NCBI GenBank assembly: GCA_041493035.1
Contig: JBGPYB010000019.1
Span: 1-43,567, forward strand
DNA: 43,567 nucleotides
From: JBGPYB01 sp041493035
GTDB lineage: Bacteria > Acidobacteriota > Vicinamibacteria > Fen-336
Reading direction: 5' to 3'
Shown: positions 32,440 to 40,058 of the stretch, in pieces
Numbering within the stretch: position 1 is the stretch's first letter
Layout: every line of letters begins with the position of its first letter
Program-made: the position numbers and the translations under genes
Notes under the pieces: generated by a model
Told to the model about the DNA's origin: nothing
Seen by the model: only the letters and a program-made list of their open reading frames with translations
The model's database searches: none

Positions 32440-33273
32440 CTACTTCCCGGTCCGGCGCCAGTCGACCAGGCCCGGTCGCGTCTCGGGTTGACAGTGAGGA
32501 CAGAAGTACGCGTCCATCCCCTTGACGCCCGCGGTCCGGATCTTGGCGCCGCAACGCGGACAGGTCTCCTTCATCCGCACCTTGAGGAAGTCTCGCACCT
32601 TCTTCTCGATGGGCTCGTCTCGACGCCTCACCTCGTCCACCGCCTCTCTCATCACGGCGACGATGGCGTCGTGGAGGCGTACGGCATCGTCGTGGGAGAG
32701 CGAGCGGCACCAGGTCTTCGGGTGGATCCCCGCCGCGAAGAGGACTTCGTCGGCGTACGCGTTTCCCAGGCTGTCCAGCGCCTTCTTGTCGAGGAGGAAG
32801 ACGCGCACTTGATCGCGCCGGTGTTTCAAGAGGCTCACGAAGCGCTCCCGTGAGAACTCCTGCGACAGGATGTCGACGCCTCCGGTCTGCATTCCCGGGA
32901 TCGCCTTCCAGTCGTCGTTCGCCAGGAGATACGCCTTTCCCATCACCTTGTCGTCGAGGTACCGGAGCTCGACGTCGCCGAACTCGATGGCGAAGCCGAG
33001 AGAGCGCTCTTCCATCTCTCCCGGAGTCGCCAGCCGGAAACGCCCGGCCAGCATCGGATTCACCGCCAGGTCCAGCCCCTCGAAGCGGAAGACGAGGAAG
33101 TGGGACTTGCGGAAGATGTCGTGCAGGTGCCGGCCGAGGAGCAGCGACAGGTTGCCCTGCACGCAATAGCGCAGGACCACCGGCTCCTGGACCCGCTCCG
33201 CCGTCGCCTGCCGCCCCACGAGAGCGGCGTGCAATTTCGATTGGACGTGGAGGAGTTCCGGCAGCTCCGGCAT
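32440..33273 (-). CDS. Fpg/Nei-family DNA glycosylase with altered zinc-finger Arg
   Basis: A 277-residue base-excision-repair protein. It starts MPELPELLHVQ, with P2 and E3 needed for lyase/glycosylase chemistry, and keeps K56 (FRKSHFL), the helix-two-turn-helix segment (SLGNAYADEVLFAAGIHP, 168-185) and a C-terminal zinc finger C238-x2-C241/C258-x2-C261. In typical Fpg/Nei the finger hairpin carries an Arg in G-R-S/T; here it reads KGMDAYFCPHC, with Met253 at that position. The enzyme may have shifted substrate range. It lies 13 bases downstream of the flavoprotein gene on the same strand, probably in one transcript by chance. Confidence 0.9.
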   Translation of the reverse strand: MPELPELLHVQSKLHAALVGRQATAERVQEPVVLRYCVQGNLSLLLGRHLHDIFRKSHFLVFRFEGLDLAVNPMLAGRFRLATPGEMEERSLGFAIEFGDVELRYLDDKVMGKAYLLANDDWKAIPGMQTGGVDILSQEFSRERFVSLLKHRRDQVRVFLLDKKALDSLGNAYADEVLFAAGIHPKTWCRSLSHDDAVRLHDAIVAVMREAVDEVRRRDEPIEKKVRDFLKVRMKETCPRCGAKIRTAGVKGMDAYFCPHCQPETRPGLVDWRRTGK

Positions 33274-33286
33274 GGCGGATTCTACG

Positions 33287-34720
33287 TCAGAGGTCCGCGA
33301 GGACAGCGGCGGCCGCGTGGGCGCCGCAAAGGCCGTGGACGCCCCCGCCGGGCGGCGTCGAGGAGGAGCAGAGGTACAACCCGGGGACGGGCGTCCGGTA
33401 CGGAGCCAAGGTCAATACCGGTCGCCGGAACATCTGCCCGAGGTCCTGCACGCCGCCGCCGATGTCGCCGCCGACATAGTTCGGGTTGCGGGCCTCGAGG
33501 TCGGCCGGACCCAGTGCGCTGCGCGCGAGGACGAGGTCGCGGAACCCCGGGGCAAAGCGCTCGATCTGCGCCTCGATACGCGCGGCCATATCGAAGCCCG
33601 AGCCATGAGGGACGTGGCAATAGGCCCAGAGCGTCTGTTGGCCGGCCGGCGCCCGCACCCTGTCGAAGAGGCTCTGCTGCGCCACGAGAACGTACGGCCG
33701 CTCGGGGTGTTCGCCGCGCCAGACGGCGCCCTCTCCAGCGGCGATCTCGCCCAGGGTCCCGCCGACGTGAACCGTCCCCGCTCGCCGGCACGCATCCGCC
33801 CGCCACGGGACGGGACCGCTCATCGCGAGATCGAGCTTGAAGACACCCGGACCATAGCGATACCGCTCGAGGACGCGGCGGTAACGTGGTGGCAGACGGC
33901 TTCCTGCGATGCGCAGGAGCTGGCGCGGCGTCACGTCGAGGAGCACCGCTCGAGCTGCCGGCAGATCGTCCAACGTGTCGACCTGCGCTTCGGTGACGAT
34001 CTCACCCCCCAGGGAACGCAACAGGGACGCGAGAGCCTCCGCGAATTTCTGGGACCCGCCGCGCGGCATCGGCCATCCGAAGACATGGCCGAGGGTGCCG
34101 AGGACCAGGCCGGCGGCGGCCGTGGCCGTGCGCTCGAGGGGCAGGACGGAGTGTGCCGCGAGGCCCGCGAAGAGGGCACGGGCTCGCTCCCCGCGAAAGC
34201 GCGCCTCCGCGAGTCCCCGCGCCGAGCGGATGGCGGAGACGCCGAAGCGGGCGAGCGCCACGGGGTGTCTGGGCAGGTGAAGGGGCGCGAGGATATCCGG
34301 GGCCAGACGCTCCCAGCTCTCCACAATGGGTCCGAAGAGGCCTCGCCAAGCAGTGCCGTCCTCCGAGAGACCGGCGACAGTGGCGTCCAGAGATCGGTGC
34401 AGCAGCGCCGCGGTCCCGTCGTCGAAAGGATGAGCGAGAGCGATGTCCGGCTGAATCCACTCGAGGCCGTGATCGGCCAGAGGGAGCGAGCGGAAGAAGG
34501 ACGAGCCCGCGCCGAGAGGGTGGATCGCGGAACAGACGTCATGGAGGAATCCCGGAAGCGTCAGGGCCTGGCTGCGCAAGCCGCCGCCGATCGTTGCGGC
34601 TCCCTCCAGAACCACGACGGAGCGTCCGGCCCTTGCGAGGGCGATCGCGGCCGCCAGACCGTTCGGCCCCGCGCCGACGACCACCGCGTCGTATCGCCCG
34701 GCCGCGAGCCGCTCCTTCAC
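33287..34720 (-). CDS. FAD-dependent oxidoreductase, phytoene-desaturase-like
   Basis: A 477-residue flavoprotein from a GTG start. The dinucleotide motif is DAVVVGAGPNGLAAAIALA (11-29) followed by VVVLEGAATIGGGLRS. Later family blocks are GWPMPRGGSQKFAEALASLL, where a substrate-binding loop begins, and the C-terminal FAD-closing motif CSSSTPPGGGVHGLCGAHAA. This places it with the NAD(P)/FAD-dependent 'phytoene dehydrogenase-related' group (COG1233), many of which do not act on carotenoids. No carotenoid or isoprenoid genes are nearby, so the substrate is open. The preceding zinc-ribbon gene ends 27 bases upstream on the same strand. Confidence 0.9.
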   Translation of the reverse strand: MKERLAAGRYDAVVVGAGPNGLAAAIALARAGRSVVVLEGAATIGGGLRSQALTLPGFLHDVCSAIHPLGAGSSFFRSLPLADHGLEWIQPDIALAHPFDDGTAALLHRSLDATVAGLSEDGTAWRGLFGPIVESWERLAPDILAPLHLPRHPVALARFGVSAIRSARGLAEARFRGERARALFAGLAAHSVLPLERTATAAAGLVLGTLGHVFGWPMPRGGSQKFAEALASLLRSLGGEIVTEAQVDTLDDLPAARAVLLDVTPRQLLRIAGSRLPPRYRRVLERYRYGPGVFKLDLAMSGPVPWRADACRRAGTVHVGGTLGEIAAGEGAVWRGEHPERPYVLVAQQSLFDRVRAPAGQQTLWAYCHVPHGSGFDMAARIEAQIERFAPGFRDLVLARSALGPADLEARNPNYVGGDIGGGVQDLGQMFRRPVLTLAPYRTPVPGLYLCSSSTPPGGGVHGLCGAHAAAAVLADL

Positions 34721-34747
34721 CTCGGGCTTCAGAGGATCCTCCTGGCT

Positions 34748-35188
34748 TCAGCCAGTCGCCGGCGGGCGTGCTCCATACTGCTCGGCGATGTGCAGGTCGA
34801 AGGCGTTGTGACCCGGGTTTCGTGCGAATCCCCGGAAGTGAGCCTGGCAGCGATAGCAGACGGCGATCTCGGGAAGCAGCGTGTAGAGAACGGCATCGAT
34901 CGCGGCGGCCACGAACAGGCTCGAGTAGAACGGCGTGAACGGCGCGAGGGCGGCTCCCAAGATGACGATCGCCAGGCCGGCCTTCTGGTTGAAGTCGCGC
35001 TGCACGTAGAGCTGTTCACCGGAACAGGCGGGGCAGCGATCGACCACGCGCGCCTCGCGCAGAGACGGGGACAAATCGAGAGGAATCGAAGCCGAACACG
35101 AGGGGCAGCGCCCCTCGCCGTCGAGTCCGGAGACCGCTTCGTTACCGCAGCGGGGGCAGGCGAAGGCGATCTCGGGTGCGCGGCGCAT
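34748..35188 (-). CDS. Zinc-ribbon membrane protein of unknown function
   Basis: A 146-residue protein with an N-terminal zinc ribbon (C11-x2-C14 and C28-x2-C31 in CPRCGNEA and CPSCSAS), a second CxxC (CPACSG near 52) and two hydrophobic helices (about 70-110, VILGAALAPFTPFYSSLFVAAAI in two runs). A final CYRCQAHF precedes FARNPGHNAFDLHIAEQY. The Cys pairs flanking the membrane hairpin suggest that all ribbons face the cytoplasm. I do not recognise a named family. It is divergent from the HEAGH membrane protein with only 23 bases between starts, so the two probably share regulation. Confidence 0.72.
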   Translation of the reverse strand: MRRAPEIAFACPRCGNEAVSGLDGEGRCPSCSASIPLDLSPSLREARVVDRCPACSGEQLYVQRDFNQKAGLAIVILGAALAPFTPFYSSLFVAAAIDAVLYTLLPEIAVCYRCQAHFRGFARNPGHNAFDLHIAEQYGARPPATG

Positions 35189-35211
35189 CGATCTCGTCGT
35201 AGCCTATCACC

Positions 35212-35796
35212 ATGCCGGAGATGATCGAGGATGCCCGAGAGGCGGTGGAGGACTGGTGCCGCGACCGCTCCTGGACTCTCCGGGCGCCTCTCTTGCTGTG
35301 GATGATCGTCCTCGCCGTCAGGCATCTCCTCGACACCGACTACCAGAGCCTCTTGGGACCGCTCAATCTCGGGATACACGAGGCGGGACACCTCCTCTTC
35401 GGCTGGCTCTCCTGGGACTTCTTGACGGTGGCGGGCGGAACGCTGTTGCAGCTCGGCGCGCCGCTGGCGTCGATGTACCTGTTCTCGCGGCAACCCGACT
35501 ACTTCGCCGCCACGTTCTGCGGGACGTGGCTCGCAACGAATCTGTACAACGTGGCGACCTACATGGCGGACGCCCGCGAGCTGGACCTCCCCCTCGTCAC
35601 CGTCGGCGGCGGGGACGCCGATCACGACTGGAACTTCATGCTCTCGGCTGTCGGCCTGCTGGATTGGGACACGAGGCTCGCCGCCGTCGTGCGCCTGCTT
35701 GCGTTTGTCGTGGCATGGGCCGCGGTCGCGGTCGGAGCCTGGATGCTCTGGCGCATGGCCGCGCCGGTCGGCGCAAGCGGCGGGTCAAAGGAGTGA
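35212..35796 (+). CDS. Polytopic membrane protein with HEAGH (HExxH) motif
   Basis: A 194-residue protein with four to five hydrophobic segments (about 24-42, 48-66, 72-92, 98-118, 158-180). H56-E57-A-G-H60 lies at the start of the second segment (NLGIHEAGHLLF), as in M50 site-2-type proteases. The usual M50 LDG motif is missing; a possible third metal ligand is in GGGDADHDW (residues 132-140). The motif is therefore compatible with an intramembrane metalloprotease or a metal-binding membrane protein, but not proof of either. ATG 35221 is an alternative start. It is divergent from the zinc-ribbon gene. Confidence 0.75.
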   Translation: MPEMIEDAREAVEDWCRDRSWTLRAPLLLWMIVLAVRHLLDTDYQSLLGPLNLGIHEAGHLLFGWLSWDFLTVAGGTLLQLGAPLASMYLFSRQPDYFAATFCGTWLATNLYNVATYMADARELDLPLVTVGGGDADHDWNFMLSAVGLLDWDTRLAAVVRLLAFVVAWAAVAVGAWMLWRMAAPVGASGGSKE

Positions 35797-35876
35797 AACG
35801 CCTCGGCTTCGATCTCGTCCGCGCGACGTTCGATCGGCTGAGATAGCGATCGCGAGAGCGGCGCCTGAGGGACCCT

Positions 35877-36677
35877 TCAGAGGGGCAGGCCCGCGGCGAC
35901 GCGGAGGTACTTGGCGAGCAACTCCCCCGACATCACCAAGAAGAGCTGCACATACAGAATGCCCGTGGCCGATTGCGTGGAGCGGATCTCCACCGTCTTC
36001 CAGATGAACCAGATGAGCGACAGCGGGCCGGCCAATCCGAAGAGCAGCCGCATCCAGACGAACACGCCGTCGAGGCTCCAGAGGCCGGCGGCCACGCGGC
36101 TCGCGTCCTCGTAGCCGGCGTGGACCGGCCCCGACAAAGCGATCCCCACAACGATGGACCGGAGAATGAGCGCGACGATCAGAAGGACGGTGAGCCGACG
36201 CAGCGCGGCGATGGGGAGATCGAGGACCACCAGGTACCAGTGCCCCAGGACCATCGCGGCCGCCGCGGTGCCGAGGAGGAGCACCGACGTGAGATCGGTC
36301 GCCACGATCAGGGCTCGTCCGTCGGGCGGCGCACCGATGAGGACGCTCGCGACGCCCGCGGCCAGGGCGGTTCCGAGAAGAGGCGCCAAGAGTCTCATCC
36401 AACCGAAATGGCGCGCGCGGTTGTAGAGGACGGTCGCCACGAGCGAGATCCCGACCGTAACGAACAGCCACGGGTACGCTCCACCGGCCGGGGCGCCCGT
36501 GCCGCCGTGGGTGCCGAATCGACGGGCCAGGAGCCACAGTGCGGCCGTGGTCATGAAGGTCGCCGAGGCCGAACAGAACTTGAAGTACTTCCTCCCGGCG
36601 CTCTCCGGGACGAAGGGCAGCGTCGCCAGGAGGCCCAGGGAGAGATGGAGGAGAAACAGGAAGAAGACGGTGGTCAC
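35877..36677 (-). CDS. Polytopic membrane protein coupled to NuoF-like gene
   Basis: A 266-residue integral membrane protein with seven or eight predicted helices. The GTG at 36677 overlaps the stop of the NuoF-like gene (GTGA); the much longer open frame upstream (to 36980) is antisense-like, Arg-rich and out of register with the real gene. Histidines lie in or near helices (LLHLSLG near 11, RHFGW, LGHWYLVV, VHAGY) and could ligate haem, but the number and spacing fit no family I can name. Coupling to an NADH-dehydrogenase-type flavoprotein suggests that it may be the quinone- or haem-bearing partner. This is inference. Confidence 0.75.
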   Translation of the reverse strand: MTTVFFLFLLHLSLGLLATLPFVPESAGRKYFKFCSASATFMTTAALWLLARRFGTHGGTGAPAGGAYPWLFVTVGISLVATVLYNRARHFGWMRLLAPLLGTALAAGVASVLIGAPPDGRALIVATDLTSVLLLGTAAAAMVLGHWYLVVLDLPIAALRRLTVLLIVALILRSIVVGIALSGPVHAGYEDASRVAAGLWSLDGVFVWMRLLFGLAGPLSLIWFIWKTVEIRSTQSATGILYVQLFLVMSGELLAKYLRVAAGLPL

Positions 36678-37888
36678 GAGGCGAGCGCCGCCTCGATCGC
36701 GGTGCGCTCCGGAGAAGCCGCTCCGAAAGGATCGGCGTGGCGTCCGTGCCGGCGTCCTCCGGCAACGTGCGCTTCCACGTCGCCTCGAAACCGGGCGAGG
36801 AGTCCCGTGACGGATCCCGCGGCCGTCCTGCTGTGGGCGCAGTAGCCGTGCTGAGTCATGAAGCCCGCGATCTCGCTCAAACTGCCGATCTCGGACGCCC
36901 GCGCCTTGCCGGCGGCGAGGCTCCGGACCACACGCGCCAGGTTCTGGGTTCCGACGACGCAGGGAGGGCACTGCCCGCACGCCTCACGTTCGAAGAACGC
37001 CGCCAGCGACGCCGCGACCGAGATCGGGCAGGTCGACGCGCCGATCACGAGGATCGCCGCGGTGCCGAGGCCGGAGCCGGCGGCTCGGAGCGCGTCGGGA
37101 TCGAGGGGCGTGTCGGCTTGATCGGCCGAAAGGGGAGATGCCGAGGGCCCCGCCGGGAAGAGCGCCCGGATACCGTCTGGTGCTCCGCCGCCGAATTCGT
37201 CGATCACCCGCCGAAGAGGCGTCCCAAGCGGCACTTCGTAGACTCCCGGCCGTCGCACGCTTCCCCAGAGCGAGACGAAGGTCGACTCCGATGATCGAAA
37301 GGCCCCCGGGTCAGCGACCGCAGCCGGGACCCGCGCGAGGGTTTCGACGTTCTGCACGAGCGTGGGACGCCCCTCGAGACCCACGGCGAAGGGAAGCGGT
37401 GGCTTGGGACGTGGCCACGGCCGACGCCCTTCGAGGGACTCGAGGACGGCCGTTTCCTCGCCGCCGATGTACGTATCGGCCCCGAGGCGCACGGTGACGC
37501 GCAACCCTTGGGGCGGATCAGCGGTGAGCGCAGCCTCGAGCGCCGCCGCCGGCCGCGCGAACGAGCCCTTGAGGTAGACGATGGCGTGAGTGGCGCCGAT
37601 GGCCCGCCCGGCGATGGCCAGACCGGCGAGCACGTCCGCCGGCCGGTTCGTCATCACGTGGCGGTCCTTGATCGATCCGGGTTCCCCCTCGGCACCGTTC
37701 GCGACGACGACGGGCGGGGCGCCCGGGGCATCGGCGGCCTCGCGTCGCACCGCTTCCCATTTCCGCGCCGCCGGGAACCATCCCCCGCCTCGTCCCCTCA
37801 GGCCGGACTCGCGCAAACGCTCGACGATCTCCTCGGCCGTCCACGGGACCACAGCGACGCTCAGGCTGCCTCCTCGTAAGGCGCTCAT
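36674..37888 (-). CDS. NuoF-like NADH:acceptor oxidoreductase flavoprotein (orphan)
   Basis: A 404-residue protein from ATG 37888 (MSALRGGSL) with AGAGAGG upstream. FMN/NADH motifs are GRGGGWFP (32-39), NGAEGEPGSIKDRHVM (about 64-79) and YIGGEETAVLESLEGRRPWP (about 140-159). An SLBB region follows, and the N3-type 4Fe-4S site is C304-x2-C307-x2-C310-x39-C350 (CGQCPPC, GYCAHS). It lacks the first 30-60 residues of classical NuoF, as in hydrogenase/formate-dehydrogenase relatives. No NuoE, NuoG or other complex I gene is adjacent; the only partner is the overlapping membrane gene. It is divergent from the IscA/ErpA-type gene. Probably oxidises NADH and passes electrons to an unidentified acceptor. 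Confidence 0.88.
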   Translation of the reverse strand: MSALRGGSLSVAVVPWTAEEIVERLRESGLRGRGGGWFPAARKWEAVRREAADAPGAPPVVVANGAEGEPGSIKDRHVMTNRPADVLAGLAIAGRAIGATHAIVYLKGSFARPAAALEAALTADPPQGLRVTVRLGADTYIGGEETAVLESLEGRRPWPRPKPPLPFAVGLEGRPTLVQNVETLARVPAAVADPGAFRSSESTFVSLWGSVRRPGVYEVPLGTPLRRVIDEFGGGAPDGIRALFPAGPSASPLSADQADTPLDPDALRAAGSGLGTAAILVIGASTCPISVAASLAAFFEREACGQCPPCVVGTQNLARVVRSLAAGKARASEIGSLSEIAGFMTQHGYCAHSRTAAGSVTGLLARFRGDVEAHVAGGRRHGRHADPFGAASPERTAIEAALAS

Positions 37889-37922
37889 TATACGGGCCTC
37901 TCTGCCACGAGGTGGACGAGGC

Positions 37923-37957
37923 TTCACAAACCCGAGGACTTTACTGTACGATATCGT
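37923..37957 (+). promoter_or_regulatory. Promoter with 10-bp palindrome before the IscA/ErpA-type gene
   Basis: TTCACA (37923-37928) and TACGAT (37947-37952) are 18 bases apart. The -10 box is inside the perfect palindrome ACGATATCGT (37948-37957, one base offset). A repressor bound there would block RNA polymerase. Iron-sulfur regulators of the Rrf2 class are candidates because the gene is an Fe-S carrier, but the sequence does not match a site I can name. Confidence 0.4.
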
Positions 37958-37963
37958 CAGGAT

Positions 37964-37980
37964 TGGGCGCCGGGCGCCCA
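37964..37980 (+). promoter_or_regulatory. Leader hairpin TGGGCGC-CGG-GCGCCCA
   Basis: A perfect 7-bp GC stem with a three-base loop lies between the proposed promoter and the AAGGAGA ribosome site of the IscA/ErpA-type gene. It starts five to ten bases after the expected transcription start. It may stabilise the mRNA or modulate translation. Confidence 0.45.
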
Positions 37981-37998
37981 CGTAAGGAGAAGCCGCCC

Positions 37999-38364
37999 AT
38001 GATCAACCTCACCGTCGCCGCCTTGACCAAGGTCAAGGGGATTCTGGAGCAAGAGAAGGAGAACATCCCTCAGGGAGGTCTCCGGATCTACGTGCAAGGC
38101 GGAGGCTGCTCCGGCTTCAGCTACGGGATGGTGTTGGACGAGGCCGCCGACGGCGACCAGATCTTCGAGACCGAAGGCATCAAGGTGATCGTCGATCCCA
38201 TGAGCCTGCGCTACCTCGAGAACGCCGAGGTCGACTACAAGGAAGACCTCATGGGCGGCGGGTTCGCCATCAAGAACCCCAACGCCACGTCGACCTGCGG
38301 CTGCGGCCACTCCTTCCAGGCGGGCGGCGAACCGGCGGCGGCCGGTCACGGCCACACTCACTGA
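37999..38364 (+). CDS. A-type iron-sulfur carrier (IscA/ErpA/HesB family)
   Basis: A 121-residue Fe-S scaffold/carrier. The three conserved cysteines are C37 (GGGCSGFSYG) and C100/C102 (STCGCGHSF). The start at 37999 has AAGGAGA upstream; an open frame reaching back to 37912 is not coding. Residues 62-94 (KVIVDPMSLRYLENAEVDY) match ErpA closely. The C-terminus carries an extra His-rich tail (GHGHTH) that could bind metal. It may supply clusters to the NuoF-like and molybdenum hydroxylase proteins in the window, a guess from content only. Confidence 0.95.
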   Translation: MINLTVAALTKVKGILEQEKENIPQGGLRIYVQGGGCSGFSYGMVLDEAADGDQIFETEGIKVIVDPMSLRYLENAEVDYKEDLMGGGFAIKNPNATSTCGCGHSFQAGGEPAAAGHGHTH

Positions 38365-38454
38365 GGCCTGAGCCCATGGTCGCAATCGCCGCCGACGGCC
38401 CGCGAAGCCGGGACCTGGCGATCCAGATCATCGGGCGCTAACCGGAGGGGTCGA

Positions 38455-39087
38455 GTGCCCCCTCTTCCGAACCTGATCCCGCTCTTTCCCCTGCCGAACG
38501 TCGTCCTCTTTCCGAGGATGCCGCTTCCGCTCGTCATCTTCGAGCCTCGCTATCGGAAGATGGTGGCCGACGCGCTCCAGCGGGACCGTATCATAGGCAT
38601 GGCCCTGCTCCGTTCCGGTTGGGAGGCCGACTACCAGGGCCGGCCACCGATTTACGCCGCCGGTTGCGCCGGACTCATGGAGCAATGCGAGCCGCTGGCC
38701 GACGGGCGCTTCCAGATCCTCCTTCGCGGGACGTCGCGCTTCCGCGTGGTGGAAGAACATGCCGGCGAGCCCTATCGCCTGGCGTCGGTCGTGACCCTCG
38801 AAGACCCTCTCGGCGACGAGGCAGCCCTCGATGCGGTGCGTCGTCGTGTGACCGAGGCCATCGCCCAGGCCGTCGATGGCCCCGCAATCCTCGTGACCCA
38901 ACCCGAGTTGACTCACGACGTCTTCGTGAACGCTCTCTGCCATTCCCTCGGTCTCACCCCCGTGGAGCAGCAGTCTCTTCTGGACTGCGACTCGATACTG
39001 GACCGCTATGGGCGGCTCCTCGAGATCCTCGAGTTCCGGCGGCTGGAGCACGCTCACCGTCAAGGGGGCGAGCCCAGGATCCACTGA
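38455..39087 (+). CDS. Lon N-terminal (LAN) substrate-binding domain protein
   Basis: A 210-residue protein from a GTG with GGAGGGG upstream. It begins LPNLIPLFPLPNVVLFPRMP, the hallmark of the Lon protease N-terminal domain, and continues FEPRYRKMVADALQRDRIIGM. No ATPase or protease domain follows, as in other stand-alone LON-substrate-binding proteins. It probably binds unfolded or specific proteins in the cytoplasm; the partner is unknown. Neighbouring genes on the same strand show no functional link. Confidence 0.9.
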   Translation: MPPLPNLIPLFPLPNVVLFPRMPLPLVIFEPRYRKMVADALQRDRIIGMALLRSGWEADYQGRPPIYAAGCAGLMEQCEPLADGRFQILLRGTSRFRVVEEHAGEPYRLASVVTLEDPLGDEAALDAVRRRVTEAIAQAVDGPAILVTQPELTHDVFVNALCHSLGLTPVEQQSLLDCDSILDRYGRLLEILEFRRLEHAHRQGGEPRIH

Positions 39088-39124
39088 GGCGCCCTGCGCT
39101 AGACTCACGGTGGAGGGTGAAGTC

Positions 39125-39652
39125 ATGAGCGACCCGAGGTTCCCCATCGGTCGATTTGTGCCGCCGGAGGCCATCACGGCGGCTGACCGGGAGCGTTTCC
39201 TTCTCGAGATCGAGGAGGCCCCGGCGCGTCTTCGGACCGCAGTCTCCGGCCTCGCCGAGGCGCAGCTCGACACGCCGTACCGCGACGGGGGCTGGACCGC
39301 GCGGCAGGTCGTCCATCACGTCCCCGACAGCCACCTGAACAGCTACATGCGCTTCCGCCTCGCGCTGACCGAGGAGGAGCCGACCATCCGGCCCTACCAC
39401 GAGGACCGATGGGCCGAGTTGTCCGACGCGCGGACGGCCCCGGTGGAGGTCTCCCTGGCGCTCCTCGAATCACTGCATCGGCGATGGGCTCTCCTGCTTC
39501 GTTCCCTGACGCCCGAGCAGTGGACCCTGCGGTTCCGCCATCCCGAGCTGGGCATAGTGCCCCTCGACAGGAACCTGGCGCTTTACGCCTGGCACGGCCG
39601 GCATCACGTCGCCCATATCACGTCGCTCCGCGAGCGGAGGGGCTGGCTCTGA
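39125..39652 (+). CDS. YfiT/BstA-type DinB metal-dependent transferase
   Basis: A 175-residue protein of the DinB fold with the three metal-binding histidines of the YfiT/bacillithiol-transferase group: H64/H65 (QVVHHVPDSH), H157 and H161 (WHGRHHVAHI). It opens DPRFPIGRF and PPEAITAADRERFL, as in YfiT. ATG 39125 gives a length normal for the family. In Firmicutes it transfers bacillithiol; in this type of organism the thiol cofactor is unknown. Its stop overlaps the proposed CTG start of the next gene by two bases. Confidence 0.92.
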   Translation: MSDPRFPIGRFVPPEAITAADRERFLLEIEEAPARLRTAVSGLAEAQLDTPYRDGGWTARQVVHHVPDSHLNSYMRFRLALTEEEPTIRPYHEDRWAELSDARTAPVEVSLALLESLHRRWALLLRSLTPEQWTLRFRHPELGIVPLDRNLALYAWHGRHHVAHITSLRERRGWL

Positions 39653-40035
39653 ACAAATGGGCCATCGCCGCCATCAGCGTGGCGATCACAGCGGCCATCG
39701 CCGCGCTGGCGCTCTACCTGGGCGCCTGGGCCTTCGACACGAAGCGATACTCGACCCACCAGACTCGGCTGCGGCACCTGGTGGAGCGCGGCGCGCTCCT
39801 CGACCAGGTCACTCGCGGCCTCGAGGACGAGGGGAGCCCGCTCCTCGGGGCGCCCCGGAGCCGCGAGGAGCTGGAACACTTCGCGAGGGAGCGCGGGCGC
39901 ACGAAAGCGCCCGAGATCCTCGAAAAAGGAAATCGCTGGCCCGCCACGCGAGTCTTTCTCGCCAGCGACATGATCTACTTCATCTACTTCGACGATGGCG
40001 GCGTGATGAAGGACTTCACGTGCATCGGCCGGTGA
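39649..40035 (+). CDS. Small single-pass membrane protein with probable CTG start
   Basis: A 128-residue protein, reading from CTG 39649 as (M)NKWAIAAISVAITAAIAALALYLG: a short positive N-terminus and one hydrophobic helix (about 5-25). The rest is soluble and charged, ending YFIYFDDGGVMKDFTCIG. No ATG, GTG or TTG is usable in this frame before the helix, except deep inside the upstream gene. GGAGGGG lies six bases before the CTG. The coupled stop/start (CTGA) also supports it. I do not recognise the family. Confidence 0.65.
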   Translation: MNKWAIAAISVAITAAIAALALYLGAWAFDTKRYSTHQTRLRHLVERGALLDQVTRGLEDEGSPLLGAPRSREELEHFARERGRTKAPEILEKGNRWPATRVFLASDMIYFIYFDDGGVMKDFTCIGR

Positions 40036-40058
40036 CGGCGCCGTGCTAGGCTTCCCGG

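Noticed and set aside
35850..35880. CTGAGGG/CCCTTCAG imperfect inverted repeat between convergent genes
   Set aside because: It has a bulge and no T-run; not enough to call a terminator.
35877..36980. A 367-codon open frame reaching back to 36980, containing the membrane protein
   Set aside because: The first 101 codons are Arg-rich and run opposite in sense to the clear NuoF-like coding frame. The membrane protein starts at GTG 36677, which overlaps the NuoF-like stop.
38376..38441. A 21-codon frame between the IscA/ErpA-type and Lon-N genes
   Set aside because: No ribosome site and no recognisable sequence; too short to support.
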